Below are positions 1 through 8,982 of a stretch of DNA of 64,000 nucleotides, in pieces. The notes beneath the pieces are model-generated. The model did not search any database, was not told the origin of the DNA, and was given only the letters and a program-made list of their open reading frames with translations. Numbering within the stretch: position 1 is the first letter of the stretch; the number at the start of each line of letters is the position of its first letter. Origin of the DNA: Aurantiacibacter zhengii (GTDB lineage Bacteria > Pseudomonadota > Alphaproteobacteria > Sphingomonadales > Sphingomonadaceae); the NCBI RefSeq assembly GCF_003584125.1, contig NZ_QXFL01000007.1, positions 62,001 through 126,000 of the forward strand, in the 5' to 3' direction. Position numbers and translations under genes: made by a program.

Positions 1-514
1 CGCGAAAGTGCAGCAGCGCGGCCTCTCCGGCGGTTCCGGCAAGGCCCAGAGCCGTGAAACCGGCGAGTGCACGCCCCGACTGCAAAGGCACGGGGCCGAG
101 GGCCGACGCTCCGGAACTCAGCGCGTGCGCGGCCGCACCCAGTGCGCCTGCAAAAACCAAAGCTGCTGGCGCTCCGATGGGTGCCTGGTAGAAGAAATTG
201 CCGAGGCTGAAGCCGCCCGGTTGTTTGGCGATATTGTACACGTGAAAGCCGAGACCGGCCGCCCCGACACCCACGCTGGCCGCGTGAGTGCCGCTCGTCC
301 ATGATCCGACTGCGCCAGTTCTGGCACCGCGCGCTGCTAGATTGCCATCGTGAACGATGGAGAGCGCCGAAGCCCCGAGCGGCAAGAACATCGCTTTGTT
401 GGCGAAGGAACCACGATAATGTTCGATCGCGGAATCGGACAACACCGAGCCTGCGACCAGGGTCGCGCCTCCGGCGATCCATTGCGCGGCGCGATGGGTG
501 ATATCGCCGGACAT
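1..514 (-). CDS. Multi-pass membrane protein of unknown function (3' end beyond window)
   Basis: At least 171 codons are open to the left edge with no stop. The ATG shares one base with the TGA of the upstream TPP enzyme (TGATG), which points to translational coupling and a shared transcript. The protein is rich in Gly and Ala and has about four or five weakly hydrophobic stretches (around residues 12-26, 40-53, 78-92, 105-130 and 142-158), so a small integral membrane protein is likely. I do not recognise the family. Its position suggests a role linked to the membrane-associated pyruvate oxidase-like enzyme, but this is inference from context only. Confidence 0.7.
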   Translation of the reverse strand, partial: MSGDITHRAAQWIAGGATLVAGSVLSDSAIEHYRGSFANKAMFLPLGASALSIVHDGNLAARGARTGAVGSWTSGTHAASVGVGAAGLGFHVYNIAKQPGGFSLGNFFYQAPIGAPAALVFAGALGAAAHALSSGASALGPVPLQSGRALAGFTALGLAGTAGEAALLHFR

Positions 515-2298
515 CAATCGTCCGCGAAGACCTTGCTCATCACCTGTTTGGCCGCGCCTGCGAGCATGCCGGTCTCGTTCGGATCGCCTTTCATCGCGCT
601 GGTCATGAAAGCTTTGGCCTGCTCAAACTTGATGTGCGGAGGAAGCGGCGGAACCTCCGGATCGGTTTTAACCTCGAGCACGCACGGGTACCCACTCGAC
701 AGCGTCTCGTCCCACGCGGCACCGAGGTGCTCGGGCTTGTCGACGAAAATTCCATTCAGTCCGATCAGTTCGGCAAACTTGTGATAGGGAACGTCCGGAA
801 CGCGCTGCGTCATCTCGGCCTTGGGATTGCCTTCCATCACCCGCTGCTCCCAGGTGACCTGATTGAGATCCTCGTTGTTGAGCACGCAGACAACGAAGGT
901 CTGGTTGGCCCATCTCTGGTGATATTTGGCGACGGTGATCAGTTCGGCCATGTTGTTCATCTGCATCGCGCCGTCGCCCACCATGGCGACCACCGGCCGG
1001 TCGGGATGGGCGAATTTGGCAGCGATCGCGTACGGTACGCCCGCGCCCATGGAGGCAAGACCGCCCGAGAGCGAGCCCATCATGCCGCGACGCATATAGA
1101 CATCGCGCGCATACCAATTCGCGCAGGAGCCGGAATCGCTTGTAAGTATGGCGCGATCGGGAAGCCGCGGCGACAACTCGGTGAAGACGCGTTGCGGGTT
1201 GACCGGGTTGGCATCAACCATCGCACGATCGTGCAGGGTTTCTTCCCAGTCCTTTTTCCAACTGGCGATATCGTCGCGCCATGCGGTGTCGGTTTTTTGC
1301 TCGAGCAACGGCAGCATCGCCTCGATCGTGAGCGCAACATCGCCCTGGAGGTTCACGTCATGCGGGAAACGGATCGAGAGCATCTCGGGCTCGATATCCA
1401 CCTGAACGCCGCGGGCCTGACCCTCCTTCGGCAAGAACTCGGAATAGGGAAAACCCGAACCCAGTGTCAGCAGGGTATCGCATCCCATCATCAGGTCGTA
1501 GCTCGGCTTCGTGCCGAGCAATCCGATCGATCCGGTCACCCATGGCAGGTCGTCGGGCAGCACATCCTTGCCGAGCAGCGCCTTCGCCGCGCCGGCGCCA
1601 AGACGATCCGCGATGGAAATGACCTCGTCGGTCGCGCCCTTGCAGCCGGCACCCACGAGCATGGCAACTTTCTTGCCCGAATTGAGAACTTCGGCTGCCC
1701 GATGCAAATCGTCCTGCGCGGGCACGACCCTCGGCCTTGAGTAACCCACACCCGAGAACAGCGCCCCATGCTTGCGTGGCGGATCTACCATCTCCTCTTC
1801 CTGCAGATCATTGGGAAAGACGAGCGAGGTGACGCGGTTGTTTCCCTTGGCGATCCGAACCGCGCGATCGACCAGGTGGCGCACCTGCGCCGGAACCATG
1901 GCATAGCCGGTGAACGCGCCCGCCACGTCCTTGAACATCGACGTCATGTCGAGTTCCTGCTGATAATGCGCCCCCACCGCCGTGCGCGCCTGCTGCCCGA
2001 CGATGGCCAGCACCGGCATATGGTCGAGCCGCGCATCGTACAGGCCTGTCAGAAGATGCGAGGCGCCAGGCCCCGAGGTCGCGAGACAAACACCGAGCTC
2101 GCCCGTAAATTTCGCATGAGCCGAAGCCATGAAAGCCGCCATTTCCTCGTGCCGTACCTGGACGAACTCGAACTTGTCCTTCATCTCGTCGAGCGCGCCG
2201 ACAAGGCCGTTGATTCCATCGCCCGGGTAGCCGAAGATGCGGCGCACGCCCCACTCGTGAAGGCGTTCCCAGACAAAATGCGATACCGACTGTGCCAT
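514..2298 (-). CDS. Thiamine-pyrophosphate enzyme, pyruvate oxidase / acetolactate synthase-like
   Basis: A full-length (594 aa) member of the TPP-dependent family that includes PoxB and acetolactate synthase. The N-terminal pyrimidine domain (about 1-170) has the activating Glu in RHEE near residue 51. A central nucleotide-binding-like domain (about 190-335) follows, then a pyrophosphate domain with the GDGAMQMNN motif near 441. Such enzymes decarboxylate pyruvate or related 2-oxo acids; the exact substrate cannot be read from the sequence. I chose the second ATG because CAGGAG lies six bases before it, although an in-frame ATG exists eight codons upstream. It is divergent from the rhodopsin-transducer homologue and coupled to the membrane-protein gene downstream. 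Confidence 0.88.
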   Translation of the reverse strand: MAQSVSHFVWERLHEWGVRRIFGYPGDGINGLVGALDEMKDKFEFVQVRHEEMAAFMASAHAKFTGELGVCLATSGPGASHLLTGLYDARLDHMPVLAIVGQQARTAVGAHYQQELDMTSMFKDVAGAFTGYAMVPAQVRHLVDRAVRIAKGNNRVTSLVFPNDLQEEEMVDPPRKHGALFSGVGYSRPRVVPAQDDLHRAAEVLNSGKKVAMLVGAGCKGATDEVISIADRLGAGAAKALLGKDVLPDDLPWVTGSIGLLGTKPSYDLMMGCDTLLTLGSGFPYSEFLPKEGQARGVQVDIEPEMLSIRFPHDVNLQGDVALTIEAMLPLLEQKTDTAWRDDIASWKKDWEETLHDRAMVDANPVNPQRVFTELSPRLPDRAILTSDSGSCANWYARDVYMRRGMMGSLSGGLASMGAGVPYAIAAKFAHPDRPVVAMVGDGAMQMNNMAELITVAKYHQRWANQTFVVCVLNNEDLNQVTWEQRVMEGNPKAEMTQRVPDVPYHKFAELIGLNGIFVDKPEHLGAAWDETLSSGYPCVLEVKTDPEVPPLPPHIKFEQAKAFMTSAMKGDPNETGMLAGAAKQVMSKVFADD

Positions 2299-2401
2299 AG
2301 TTTCTCCTGAGCCAAGTGCCATCCGCCGCCTTTCGGAAACGAAACGTGTCCAATTAGAGTTCCGAGATACCGAAGGTTTTCAATAACACAGGAGCAGCAT
2401 T

Positions 2402-2779
2402 ATGAACGCGATCGGTCGGAGACGCTGGGTCATCGCCGAGGGTTATATTCCTGGAACCAGCATGGTGGGTGCCGATCAGGCGCTTGTCAGCCACGAGACC
2501 GCCTGCATTCTCAATACGGGCGGCACCGCCGCTAAGATACAGATCACCCTGTTCTTCACCGATCGCGATCCGGCAGGGCCATATCCGATCGAGGTCGGCG
2601 CCCGCCGGACACGGCACATGCGCTTCAATGACCTGACCGACCCGGAACCGGTGCCGCGCGATACGAGCTATGCCAGCGTCATCGAAAGCGACGTGCCGAT
2701 CGTGGTCCAGCATACCCGACTTGACAGTCGAGCGGCCGAAATCGCGCTTCTATCGACAATGGCCTTCCCCGTCGATTAG
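2402..2779 (+). CDS. Sensory rhodopsin transducer (ASRT) family protein
   Basis: A 125 aa protein that closely follows the soluble transducer of Anabaena sensory rhodopsin: an N-terminal WVIAEGYIPG stretch, SHETACILN, a central FFTDRDPAGPYPIEV, then ARRTRHMRFNDL and the C-terminal VPIVVQHTRLDSR. In Anabaena the protein is a beta-rich tetramer that binds the rhodopsin and can bind DNA. No rhodopsin gene is in the window. AGGAG is eight bases before the ATG. The gene lies alone between two leftward genes and its stop overlaps the stop of the FMN dehydrogenase by four bases. Homologues without rhodopsin are known and have been suggested to bind carbohydrate or other ligands; its role here is unknown. 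Confidence 0.88.
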   Translation: MNAIGRRRWVIAEGYIPGTSMVGADQALVSHETACILNTGGTAAKIQITLFFTDRDPAGPYPIEVGARRTRHMRFNDLTDPEPVPRDTSYASVIESDVPIVVQHTRLDSRAAEIALLSTMAFPVD

Positions 2780-3942
2780 ACGCTGGTCCTGATCGGGAGA
2801 CGATCTTCATGCACGAACAGGTCGGGTGAAAGCGCTTCGAGGTTCGGCACACCGTACTGGCCGAGTTCGTTCACCATCTCGGAGCGGAGCAGCTCGATTG
2901 CCCGGCTGACGCCCGCTGCTCCGTGGGCGCAAAGACCGTAAAGCATGGCGCGTCCGGACAGCACCGCGTCCGCTCCGAGCGCCCGCGCCTTGAGGATGTC
3001 GCTTCCCCGGCGAACGCCGCCGGAGATATAGAGCGCGATCCGATCTTTGGCGATCTCTTTCGCGCGCGGCAAGAGATCGAGCGGCGAAATGGCCCAATCG
3101 GCCTGCCTGCCGCCATGCCCGCCAAGGATCACCCCGTCCACGCCATGATCGATCGCGCGCGTTACATCTTCAAGGTTGAGCACCCCTTTCAGAAAAAGAG
3201 GCTTTCGCCAGCGCTCGCGGATCTTGGCAAAATCCTCCCAGCTGAGTGATTTCCGCATCCGATCGCGTATCCAGTTCGCGCTATCGAAGAAGGAGCGCTG
3301 GTCCTTCGGCACGAAGTCGATCACATTTTGGAACACCGGGAACCCGCGGGAGAATGTCGTCGCCAGCCAGCGCGGATGGCATGCAGCGTCGACAAGTGCC
3401 GAAAGATTGGGAAACCCGCCGGCTGTGCGGTTTCGCTCGTCCCATTCTCGCTGCCCGAAGATTTGCGCGTTGCTGGTGAGCACCAGAGCTTCGCAACCCG
3501 CCCGTTCCGCGCGATCCACCAGTTCCTGCCAGATCTCGTCGCCGCCGAAGACATAGAGCTGCCACCAGTGTCTCAGCCCCGGCACTGCCGCGACATTTTC
3601 CATCCTGCTGTTCGACATGGTGCTCTGGATGAAAGGAATGCCGGCATCGGCAGCCGCTTGTGCGAGCGCGATGTCAGCATTGCGCTTGAAAATTCCGTTC
3701 AGGCCGGTTGGCGCAATTGCGAGAGGAAGCGGTGCGGTACGGCCCAGAATGTTCGCGGAGACGTCGCGGCACGTCTCGTCGGCAAGCGTGAATGGCATGG
3801 CCCGCCATTGGGCAAAAGCTTGGCGCTCCCTTGCCAGCGTGGCTTCTTGTCCCGCACCGCCTTCGAGATATTCAAGGACGAACCGGGGCATGAGTTTGTG
3901 CGTTCGTGCGCGAAGATCCGCGACCGACCGGACCCGCGCCAA
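2776..3942 (-). CDS. FMN-dependent alpha-hydroxy acid dehydrogenase (LldD-like)
   Basis: The protein matches the FMN-dependent lactate dehydrogenase / glycolate oxidase / mandelate dehydrogenase family. It has the early LEYLEGGAGQE segment, a central TSNAQIFGQREWDERN, LKGVLNLEDV with its active-site Lys, and GHGGRQADW with the catalytic His and Arg. It should oxidise a 2-hydroxy acid to a 2-oxo acid, possibly feeding the TPP enzyme nearby. The reading frame stays open upstream, but that part overlaps the preceding gene and is not protein-like. I place the start at a TTG giving about 388 aa, the usual family length; the first ATG is 17 codons later. The start is uncertain. Confidence 0.82.
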   Translation of the reverse strand: MARVRSVADLRARTHKLMPRFVLEYLEGGAGQEATLARERQAFAQWRAMPFTLADETCRDVSANILGRTAPLPLAIAPTGLNGIFKRNADIALAQAAADAGIPFIQSTMSNSRMENVAAVPGLRHWWQLYVFGGDEIWQELVDRAERAGCEALVLTSNAQIFGQREWDERNRTAGGFPNLSALVDAACHPRWLATTFSRGFPVFQNVIDFVPKDQRSFFDSANWIRDRMRKSLSWEDFAKIRERWRKPLFLKGVLNLEDVTRAIDHGVDGVILGGHGGRQADWAISPLDLLPRAKEIAKDRIALYISGGVRRGSDILKARALGADAVLSGRAMLYGLCAHGAAGVSRAIELLRSEMVNELGQYGVPNLEALSPDLFVHEDRLPIRTSV

Positions 3943-4045
3943 TTTCCTGCCGGTATAATGGGTCCGCCGGGGAGACGACCCGACTTGGGCAAAGGACCCC
4001 TCTGCTTTCTTCGGATCGTTCAGGTCGATCTCCCAAGTACCTGTC

Positions 4046-5377
4046 CTATTGAACCCCGGAACTTTGCGTCTCGTTGTCGGAAACGCGCCAGACGGTATTG
4101 CCGACATCGTCTGCAACCAGCAGCCCGCCGCGTCCATCGAGCGCAACCCCGACAGGTCGACCGTAAGCCTCGCCATCGGCACTGAGAAACCCGGTAAGGA
4201 TATCGTAGACTGGCCCGCTGGGACGTCCTTCGGAAAAGGGGACGAACACGACTTTGTAACCGCTCGGCGGCTTGCGGTTCCACGATCCGTGCTGACCAAC
4301 GAAAGCGCCTTTAAGGTCGAGCGGTGCCGCGCTGGAGGGTTCTGTGAAAGCCAGACCCAACGAAGCGGTGTGGGGGCCGAGCGCGTAATCGGGAATCAAG
4401 GCCCGAGCGACAAGATCGGGACGCTGTGGTTCGACCCGTTCATCGACATGATCGCCCCAATAGGAATAGGGCCAGCCATAAAAGCCGCCATCTTGGACCG
4501 CAGTCATGTAGTCGGGAGGGACGTCGGAACCAAGCTCGTCGCGCTCGTTGACGGTAACCCATAGCCTTCCGCCGACTGGTTCGAACGCCATACCGACAGG
4601 ATTGCGCAATCCACTGGCGAAAAGCCGCTCGGCCTTGGTCCGCAGATCGATCTCGCGTATTTCGGCGCGCCCCATCTCGTGTTCTTGCCCGTATTCAGCG
4701 ATGTTGCTCGCCGAACCAATGGCGACATACAGTTTCGTGTCGTCGGGACTCACGGCGAGGCTGCGTGTCCAATGCTGGTTGTATCGCCCGGCGGGAAGCG
4801 CCGCGATTTGTTCGCCCTGCTTGCTGATGCTTTCGGCCCCCGTCTCATAGTCGAAACGCAAAACTGCATCGGTATTTGCGACATAGAGATTGGACCCGAC
4901 GAGCGCCATCCCGAATGGCGAGTTGAGACCGGTGATGAAAGGCACCTGCATGTCGGCCACTCCGTCAGCGTCCGTCTCGCGCAGCAATGTGATGCGGTTT
5001 GCGCTTGGTACGGCCGAGCCCGCTTTTTTCATGAACAGTTTCATGAAGAAGCCTTTGATCCCCTGTCCCAGTTCCGGTTGCGGCGGGGCGGCGGATTCCG
5101 CCACGAGCACATCGCCATTGGGCAGGACGTGGAGCCAGCGGGGGTGCTCCAGACCGCGGGCAAACGCAGTGACCGAAAGCCCCTGCGCCGGAACGGGTGC
5201 AAGGCCGCGTGGCCAACCGGTCGCAGGCGCGACATCGAAAGTCGGCAGGAGGTTCTCCGCAGGTTCGGCGATCTGCGGGGTGGAACCGCTTGCTGCCTCA
5301 ACTGGTAAGTCGGCCACGTGACCGCAGCCCGCAAGAGCAATCGATCCGAGGAAAGTTGCAAGAGCAGTCAGTCGCAT
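4046..5377 (-). CDS. Lipoprotein of the sorbosone / PQQ-dependent sugar dehydrogenase family
   Basis: This 443 aa protein starts with a lipoprotein signal (LGSIALAGC, Cys 18) and continues as a beta-propeller typical of the L-sorbosone dehydrogenase / soluble glucose dehydrogenase group. Visible landmarks are LEHPRWLHVLPNGDVLVAES, GLNSPFGMAL, GLRNPVGMAFEP, VNERDELGSDVPPDYM and FYGWPYSYWG. Members oxidise sugars or aldehydes in the periplasm with PQQ; the true substrate here is unknown, and no PQQ genes are in the window. The start ATG overlaps the end of the methyltransferase gene by ten bases, so the two are co-transcribed. A decayed second copy of the same family lies near 48.7-49.7 kb. Confidence 0.85.
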   Translation of the reverse strand: MRLTALATFLGSIALAGCGHVADLPVEAASGSTPQIAEPAENLLPTFDVAPATGWPRGLAPVPAQGLSVTAFARGLEHPRWLHVLPNGDVLVAESAAPPQPELGQGIKGFFMKLFMKKAGSAVPSANRITLLRETDADGVADMQVPFITGLNSPFGMALVGSNLYVANTDAVLRFDYETGAESISKQGEQIAALPAGRYNQHWTRSLAVSPDDTKLYVAIGSASNIAEYGQEHEMGRAEIREIDLRTKAERLFASGLRNPVGMAFEPVGGRLWVTVNERDELGSDVPPDYMTAVQDGGFYGWPYSYWGDHVDERVEPQRPDLVARALIPDYALGPHTASLGLAFTEPSSAAPLDLKGAFVGQHGSWNRKPPSGYKVVFVPFSEGRPSGPVYDILTGFLSADGEAYGRPVGVALDGRGGLLVADDVGNTVWRVSDNETQSSGVQ

Positions 5378-6267
5378 GGAAGTTCCTTATGGGCAACGGC
5401 TTCGGATGGGCCGCGCACGGCGTGTTCGTAACCCGGACGCGCAAAAGTGAACAATCCGTAGCGCATGGCACCGGTTCGATAGGCAAGCATCAACCTGGGT
5501 AGACTGAGCGCGAAGCTTCTGTTGCGGGTCTCGCTACTGGCGACCAGGTGCCGGTAGGAACGATCGGTTGCGAGCCGCTTCAGGAGCCTCATCAGGCAGA
5601 TGTCCCAGGTTCGGCGGACCTGATCGCTTAGGTCCTCAAAGGAAATTAAGCCGAAACCGGCGCGCCGGCCGAATTGTTCATACTCCTCTTGCGTCCCCAT
5701 ACCGGGAAGGTGTCCTTCGCGACAGATCGGTTCGAGCAAGTGCCGGACTTCCCATTTGTGGGCGCTGCCCGATGCCAACCAGGCGCAGACCACCAGCCTG
5801 CCGCCGGGTCTGATCACGCGGAAGGCTTCGTCGAAGCATCGCTGCTTGTCCGGCATATGCTCTGTGCTCTCGATAGCATAGGCGCCATCGAAAGAGCGTT
5901 CGGTGAGATTGTTCCGTAGCCAGTCGCGTAGGATGAACCGGACACTTCCTGTCCGCTGCGCCGCGCGGGCATATTGTCGGCGCGAGATTGTCAGGCCCGT
6001 TACGTCCACGCCAAAAGACGAGGCGAGACGCTGGGCTGTCGCGCCGTAGCCGCATCCGATGTCGCACAAACGGTGCCCGGCTTCCGGAGCCAATCGCTCT
6101 GCGACCAGGTCGACCAGGGCGTTCGATGCTTCGCGCGTCGCTTCATCGCCAGAGCGCCAATAGCCGTGATGCACGTGTTCGCCCCAGATTTCGCGATAGA
6201 CGCGATCGAGTTCGTCGTAGTGACCCGAGACATCGCTCAACTGTGGTCGGGAACGGGGAACTATCAT
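5368..6267 (-). CDS. SAM-dependent class I methyltransferase
   Basis: A 299 aa methyltransferase with the SAM-binding motif LCDIGCGYGATAQRLA near residue 90, an acidic post-motif (SFDGAYAIESTEHMPDK) and the RPGGRLVVCAW strand. The layout resembles the sterol / tocopherol / UbiE-type small-molecule methyltransferases; the substrate is not known. I use the ATG whose upstream context contains GGAACAGG; a TTG four codons earlier, directly behind AAGGGA, is an alternative. It is divergent from the cyclopropane fatty acid synthase gene and overlaps the lipoprotein dehydrogenase gene downstream. Confidence 0.82.
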   Translation of the reverse strand: MIVPRSRPQLSDVSGHYDELDRVYREIWGEHVHHGYWRSGDEATREASNALVDLVAERLAPEAGHRLCDIGCGYGATAQRLASSFGVDVTGLTISRRQYARAAQRTGSVRFILRDWLRNNLTERSFDGAYAIESTEHMPDKQRCFDEAFRVIRPGGRLVVCAWLASGSAHKWEVRHLLEPICREGHLPGMGTQEEYEQFGRRAGFGLISFEDLSDQVRRTWDICLMRLLKRLATDRSYRHLVASSETRNRSFALSLPRLMLAYRTGAMRYGLFTFARPGYEHAVRGPSEAVAHKELPCD

Positions 6268-6371
6268 CACCTGTTCCAATCCCTTGATAAGGGTACTCGT
6301 TCCTGAACTATCGAAACGGGATAAAATGGTGCCTGTAGGGCAGCGGACGCGGCGCGGAGTGGAATGGCTGA

Positions 6372-7643
6372 ATGAGCAAGCGACTGATCATCCGTTACCT
6401 CGCCGGCATCGTCAAACGAGGCACGCTCACTGTGCGTTTCGCCGACGGTTCGAGCGAAGAATTCGGTACGCCTTGCGAAGCCTACCCCGATGTGACCATC
6501 CGCTTTCTCGACCGCAAGGTTTCGCGGGACATACTGCTCGATCCGCGGTTGGGTGCAGCGGAGGCGTTCATGGAGGGGCGTCTGGTTGTCGAGCGCAGAG
6601 GGATCATGGAACTAGTAGAACTGTTGCGGGCCAATACTCCCTGGGATCGCGGAGGATCGATCGGTACGCCAAGCCTCCTGCGGCGTTGGCGCAACCGAGC
6701 TGCCTTCGCGCTCGAGTCGGTGAATTCGCGGATCGGGTCGCGGCGCAACGTGGCGCATCATTACGGTATCGGGAACAGGTTCTATCAATTGATGCTCGAT
6801 GCCGAGCACATGCAGTATAGCTGCGCCTATTGGGACGATGGCGTCGAAACATTGACCGGCGCGCAGGAGGCCAAACTTGCTCATATCGCGGCGAAGCTTG
6901 TGTTGGCGCCGGGGCAAGAGGTTCTCGACATTGGCTGCGGCTGGGGCGGGATGGCGATCTATCTGGCGCAAAGAATGGATTTGCGCGTCACGGGCATCAC
7001 GCTCAGCGAGGAGCAACTCGATCTCGCTCGAACCCGCGCCGAGAGCGCGGGCGTCTCCGGCCGGGTGAAGTTCGAACTGGTCGATTACCGCGACCTCGCC
7101 GCCCGGGGCGAGCGCTACGATCGGATTGTCTCGGTTGGTATGTTCGAGCATGTCGGACGTCCGCAATTCGAAACGTTCTTCCGCTGCTGCGCCAATATGC
7201 TCGCGGACGACGGGGTAATGCTGCTGCACACGATAGGTCGGATCGGGACGCCGGGTACAACCGATGCCTTCACCCGCAAATACATTTTTCCCGGCGGATA
7301 CATCCCCGCACTATCCGAAACGGTCGCGGCGAGCGAAAAATACCGCCTTATCGCCAGTGACGTCGAGATGTTGCGGTTACATTATGCCAGGACCCTGCGG
7401 GCCTGGTATGCCAATTGTGAAGCCAATCGCGATCACATCGAGGCGATGTTCGACGCACGATTCTACCGCATGTGGACCTTCTATCTCGCAGGAGCCACGG
7501 CGGCCTTCGAACATGGCGGCATGTGCAATTTTCAAATTCAATATTGTCGCGACCGGAGAACTCTACCATGGACGCGCGGATACATCGGCCAAGCCGAAGA
7601 AGAATTGCGGGGCGCGCGAGGTAAGCATTCGGTGCGCGCGTAA
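6372..7643 (+). CDS. cfa: Cyclopropane-fatty-acyl-phospholipid synthase
   Basis: The 423 aa length and motifs are those of Cfa enzymes, which add a methylene from SAM across unsaturated phospholipid acyl chains at the membrane surface, a change tied to acid, solvent and stationary-phase stress. The sequence shows HHYGIGNRFYQLMLD, the SAM site VLDIGCGWGGMAIYLA, a GMFEHVG segment, and the later FPGGYIPALSE and MCNFQIQY regions of the family. The gene is divergent from the neighbouring methyltransferase with about 100 bases between. Plasmid-borne cfa copies normally supplement a chromosomal gene; that is inference. Confidence 0.9.
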   Translation: MSKRLIIRYLAGIVKRGTLTVRFADGSSEEFGTPCEAYPDVTIRFLDRKVSRDILLDPRLGAAEAFMEGRLVVERRGIMELVELLRANTPWDRGGSIGTPSLLRRWRNRAAFALESVNSRIGSRRNVAHHYGIGNRFYQLMLDAEHMQYSCAYWDDGVETLTGAQEAKLAHIAAKLVLAPGQEVLDIGCGWGGMAIYLAQRMDLRVTGITLSEEQLDLARTRAESAGVSGRVKFELVDYRDLAARGERYDRIVSVGMFEHVGRPQFETFFRCCANMLADDGVMLLHTIGRIGTPGTTDAFTRKYIFPGGYIPALSETVAASEKYRLIASDVEMLRLHYARTLRAWYANCEANRDHIEAMFDARFYRMWTFYLAGATAAFEHGGMCNFQIQYCRDRRTLPWTRGYIGQAEEELRGARGKHSVRA

Positions 7644-7700
7644 GTGAGGCTTATGGACTTGAATTCGAAATGATGCAGGCCTGGCGGAGACAGCCGGCCT

Positions 7701-8105
7701 CTAATTTTCGTATCGGTGGTCATCCGGTGCCACAGTGACGGTGCAGTCTATCATCAGCCGTATCGAGCGCAAGGCACATACCAGCAAAGCGAGTTCCTCC
7801 TCGGAGCGACAAACATGATTCTCCGCGTTCCCGGGTTCGGCGAGCATGCCGATCAGGACAGACTCATCAGCGCTTGGATAGCAGTCTGTGCCGACAATGA
7901 TGGGCCGCTTCATGGCCGCCTCGAAGATGGTCATGAGGCTATCGAAAGCCGGGGCAAGAATCTCAAGACGGTAATCGGCTAGAGTTTGGTATAGACGAGG
8001 CTGGCGCGCCAAGCCACTCTTCTTAGCAGCTTCCCAGCACCGGATCGCCTCCACGATCATGCGTTGTGAAATCTCGAACGTTCCATCGGAACCTGCGCGA
8101 GACAT
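7701..8105 (-). CDS. Conserved hypothetical protein
   Basis: A 134 aa protein with an N-terminal amphipathic region (MIVEAIRCWEAAKKSG) and a central segment (LAPAFDSLMTIFEAA), then a short Cys-containing C-terminal half. AAAGG stands eight bases before the ATG. The style (an AIRCWEAA segment followed by a regulator-like fold) is like small uncharacterised proteins I associate with sphingomonads, but I cannot assign a function. It is transcribed toward the cfa gene and stands alone. Confidence 0.6.
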   Translation of the reverse strand: MSRAGSDGTFEISQRMIVEAIRCWEAAKKSGLARQPRLYQTLADYRLEILAPAFDSLMTIFEAAMKRPIIVGTDCYPSADESVLIGMLAEPGNAENHVCRSEEELALLVCALRSIRLMIDCTVTVAPDDHRYEN

Positions 8106-8421
8106 ACGCGAGACCTTTCAGGTTCTGGCTTGCCAATAGGAAGGATCATACGACCGACGCCGGTTTTTCGTGCCGGACAGGTAGGCGCGCCGATCACTCG
8201 ACCAGTGAACTCCTATGGCCCTGGAAGTCGCGTCAACCAACCTTATAAGCAGGCATGGATTGCATCTTCCGCTTGCCTAGGGCGAACTCCTTGATGGCTC
8301 AAGTGCGCCCGGCCGATAAAGGCACGTCGAGGCTTTTGTTAAGCCTTCAATTTACCCGGCATCTGTACTCATGATTTTGCAACTGGGTCATATACTTCGA
8401 GATTCAGGGCATGTAATTTTA
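8106..8421. other. Intergenic stretch without a supported gene
   Basis: About 315 bases between two leftward genes. It is more AT-rich than its surroundings in the middle and right part. No open frame with a ribosome-binding site, no clear hairpin terminator and no repeat shared with the rest of the window was seen. Confidence 0.5.
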
Positions 8422-8787
8422 TCACCAGTAAGGGGTGACGGCCCAATATTCGTAAGCGCGGGTTTGGTAATCGCGGTCGTAGACGGTGTCGCGTTCGCTG
8501 TCCTTGTAGCTCGGCGCTTCCTTCAATCGATCTTCAGTAACGTCGAGATGATAGCCACCTAGTTCGGAATCGTATTCAAACTTTTCCCAAGGCAGGCTAT
8601 GCAGTTCACCGCCCATGCCGAGAAAGCTGCCGACCGAAATCTCAACATCGCGCGCCTGACCGCTACGCTTTTCGATAAGCACACGTTCGACAGTGCCAAT
8701 TTTATCGCCATTCGCCCCGTAGACCGCCGTTCCTTCGACACGATCGCTGCCGATCAGAGCGCTGCTTCGAACATTTTCATTCGGCAT
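8422..8787 (-). CDS. PRC-barrel domain protein
   Basis: A 121 aa protein whose first 80 residues form a PRC-barrel: GSDRVEGTAVYGANGDKIGT, then VERVLIEKRSGQARDVEISVG and LPWEKFEYDSELGGYHLDV. PRC-barrels are small beta-barrels found in photosynthetic reaction-centre H subunits and in RNA-processing and stress proteins. The C-terminal third is acidic and tyrosine-rich and is unlike the core. Stand-alone PRC-barrel proteins of this size are common in alphaproteobacteria and often stress-induced; no enzyme function is implied. It lies just left of the IS element. Confidence 0.82.
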   Translation of the reverse strand: MPNENVRSSALIGSDRVEGTAVYGANGDKIGTVERVLIEKRSGQARDVEISVGSFLGMGGELHSLPWEKFEYDSELGGYHLDVTEDRLKEAPSYKDSERDTVYDRDYQTRAYEYWAVTPYW

Positions 8788-8982
8788 AGTGAGGCCTCCT
8801 CTTTCTGTATCCGTTAAAGTGACTTGCGCTGAATCTTACAATGCTCGAGCCGCGGAAATAGTTTCCCATCGTCTCGCTGATGTGGTTTTCGTCCCTGACT
8901 GACCAAGCGGGCCATGACATGTCCTCGATGGCCGATGGCATGGAAGGCATGGGATGCGGCGCGTCCCTCGCCGAACGGGCTA

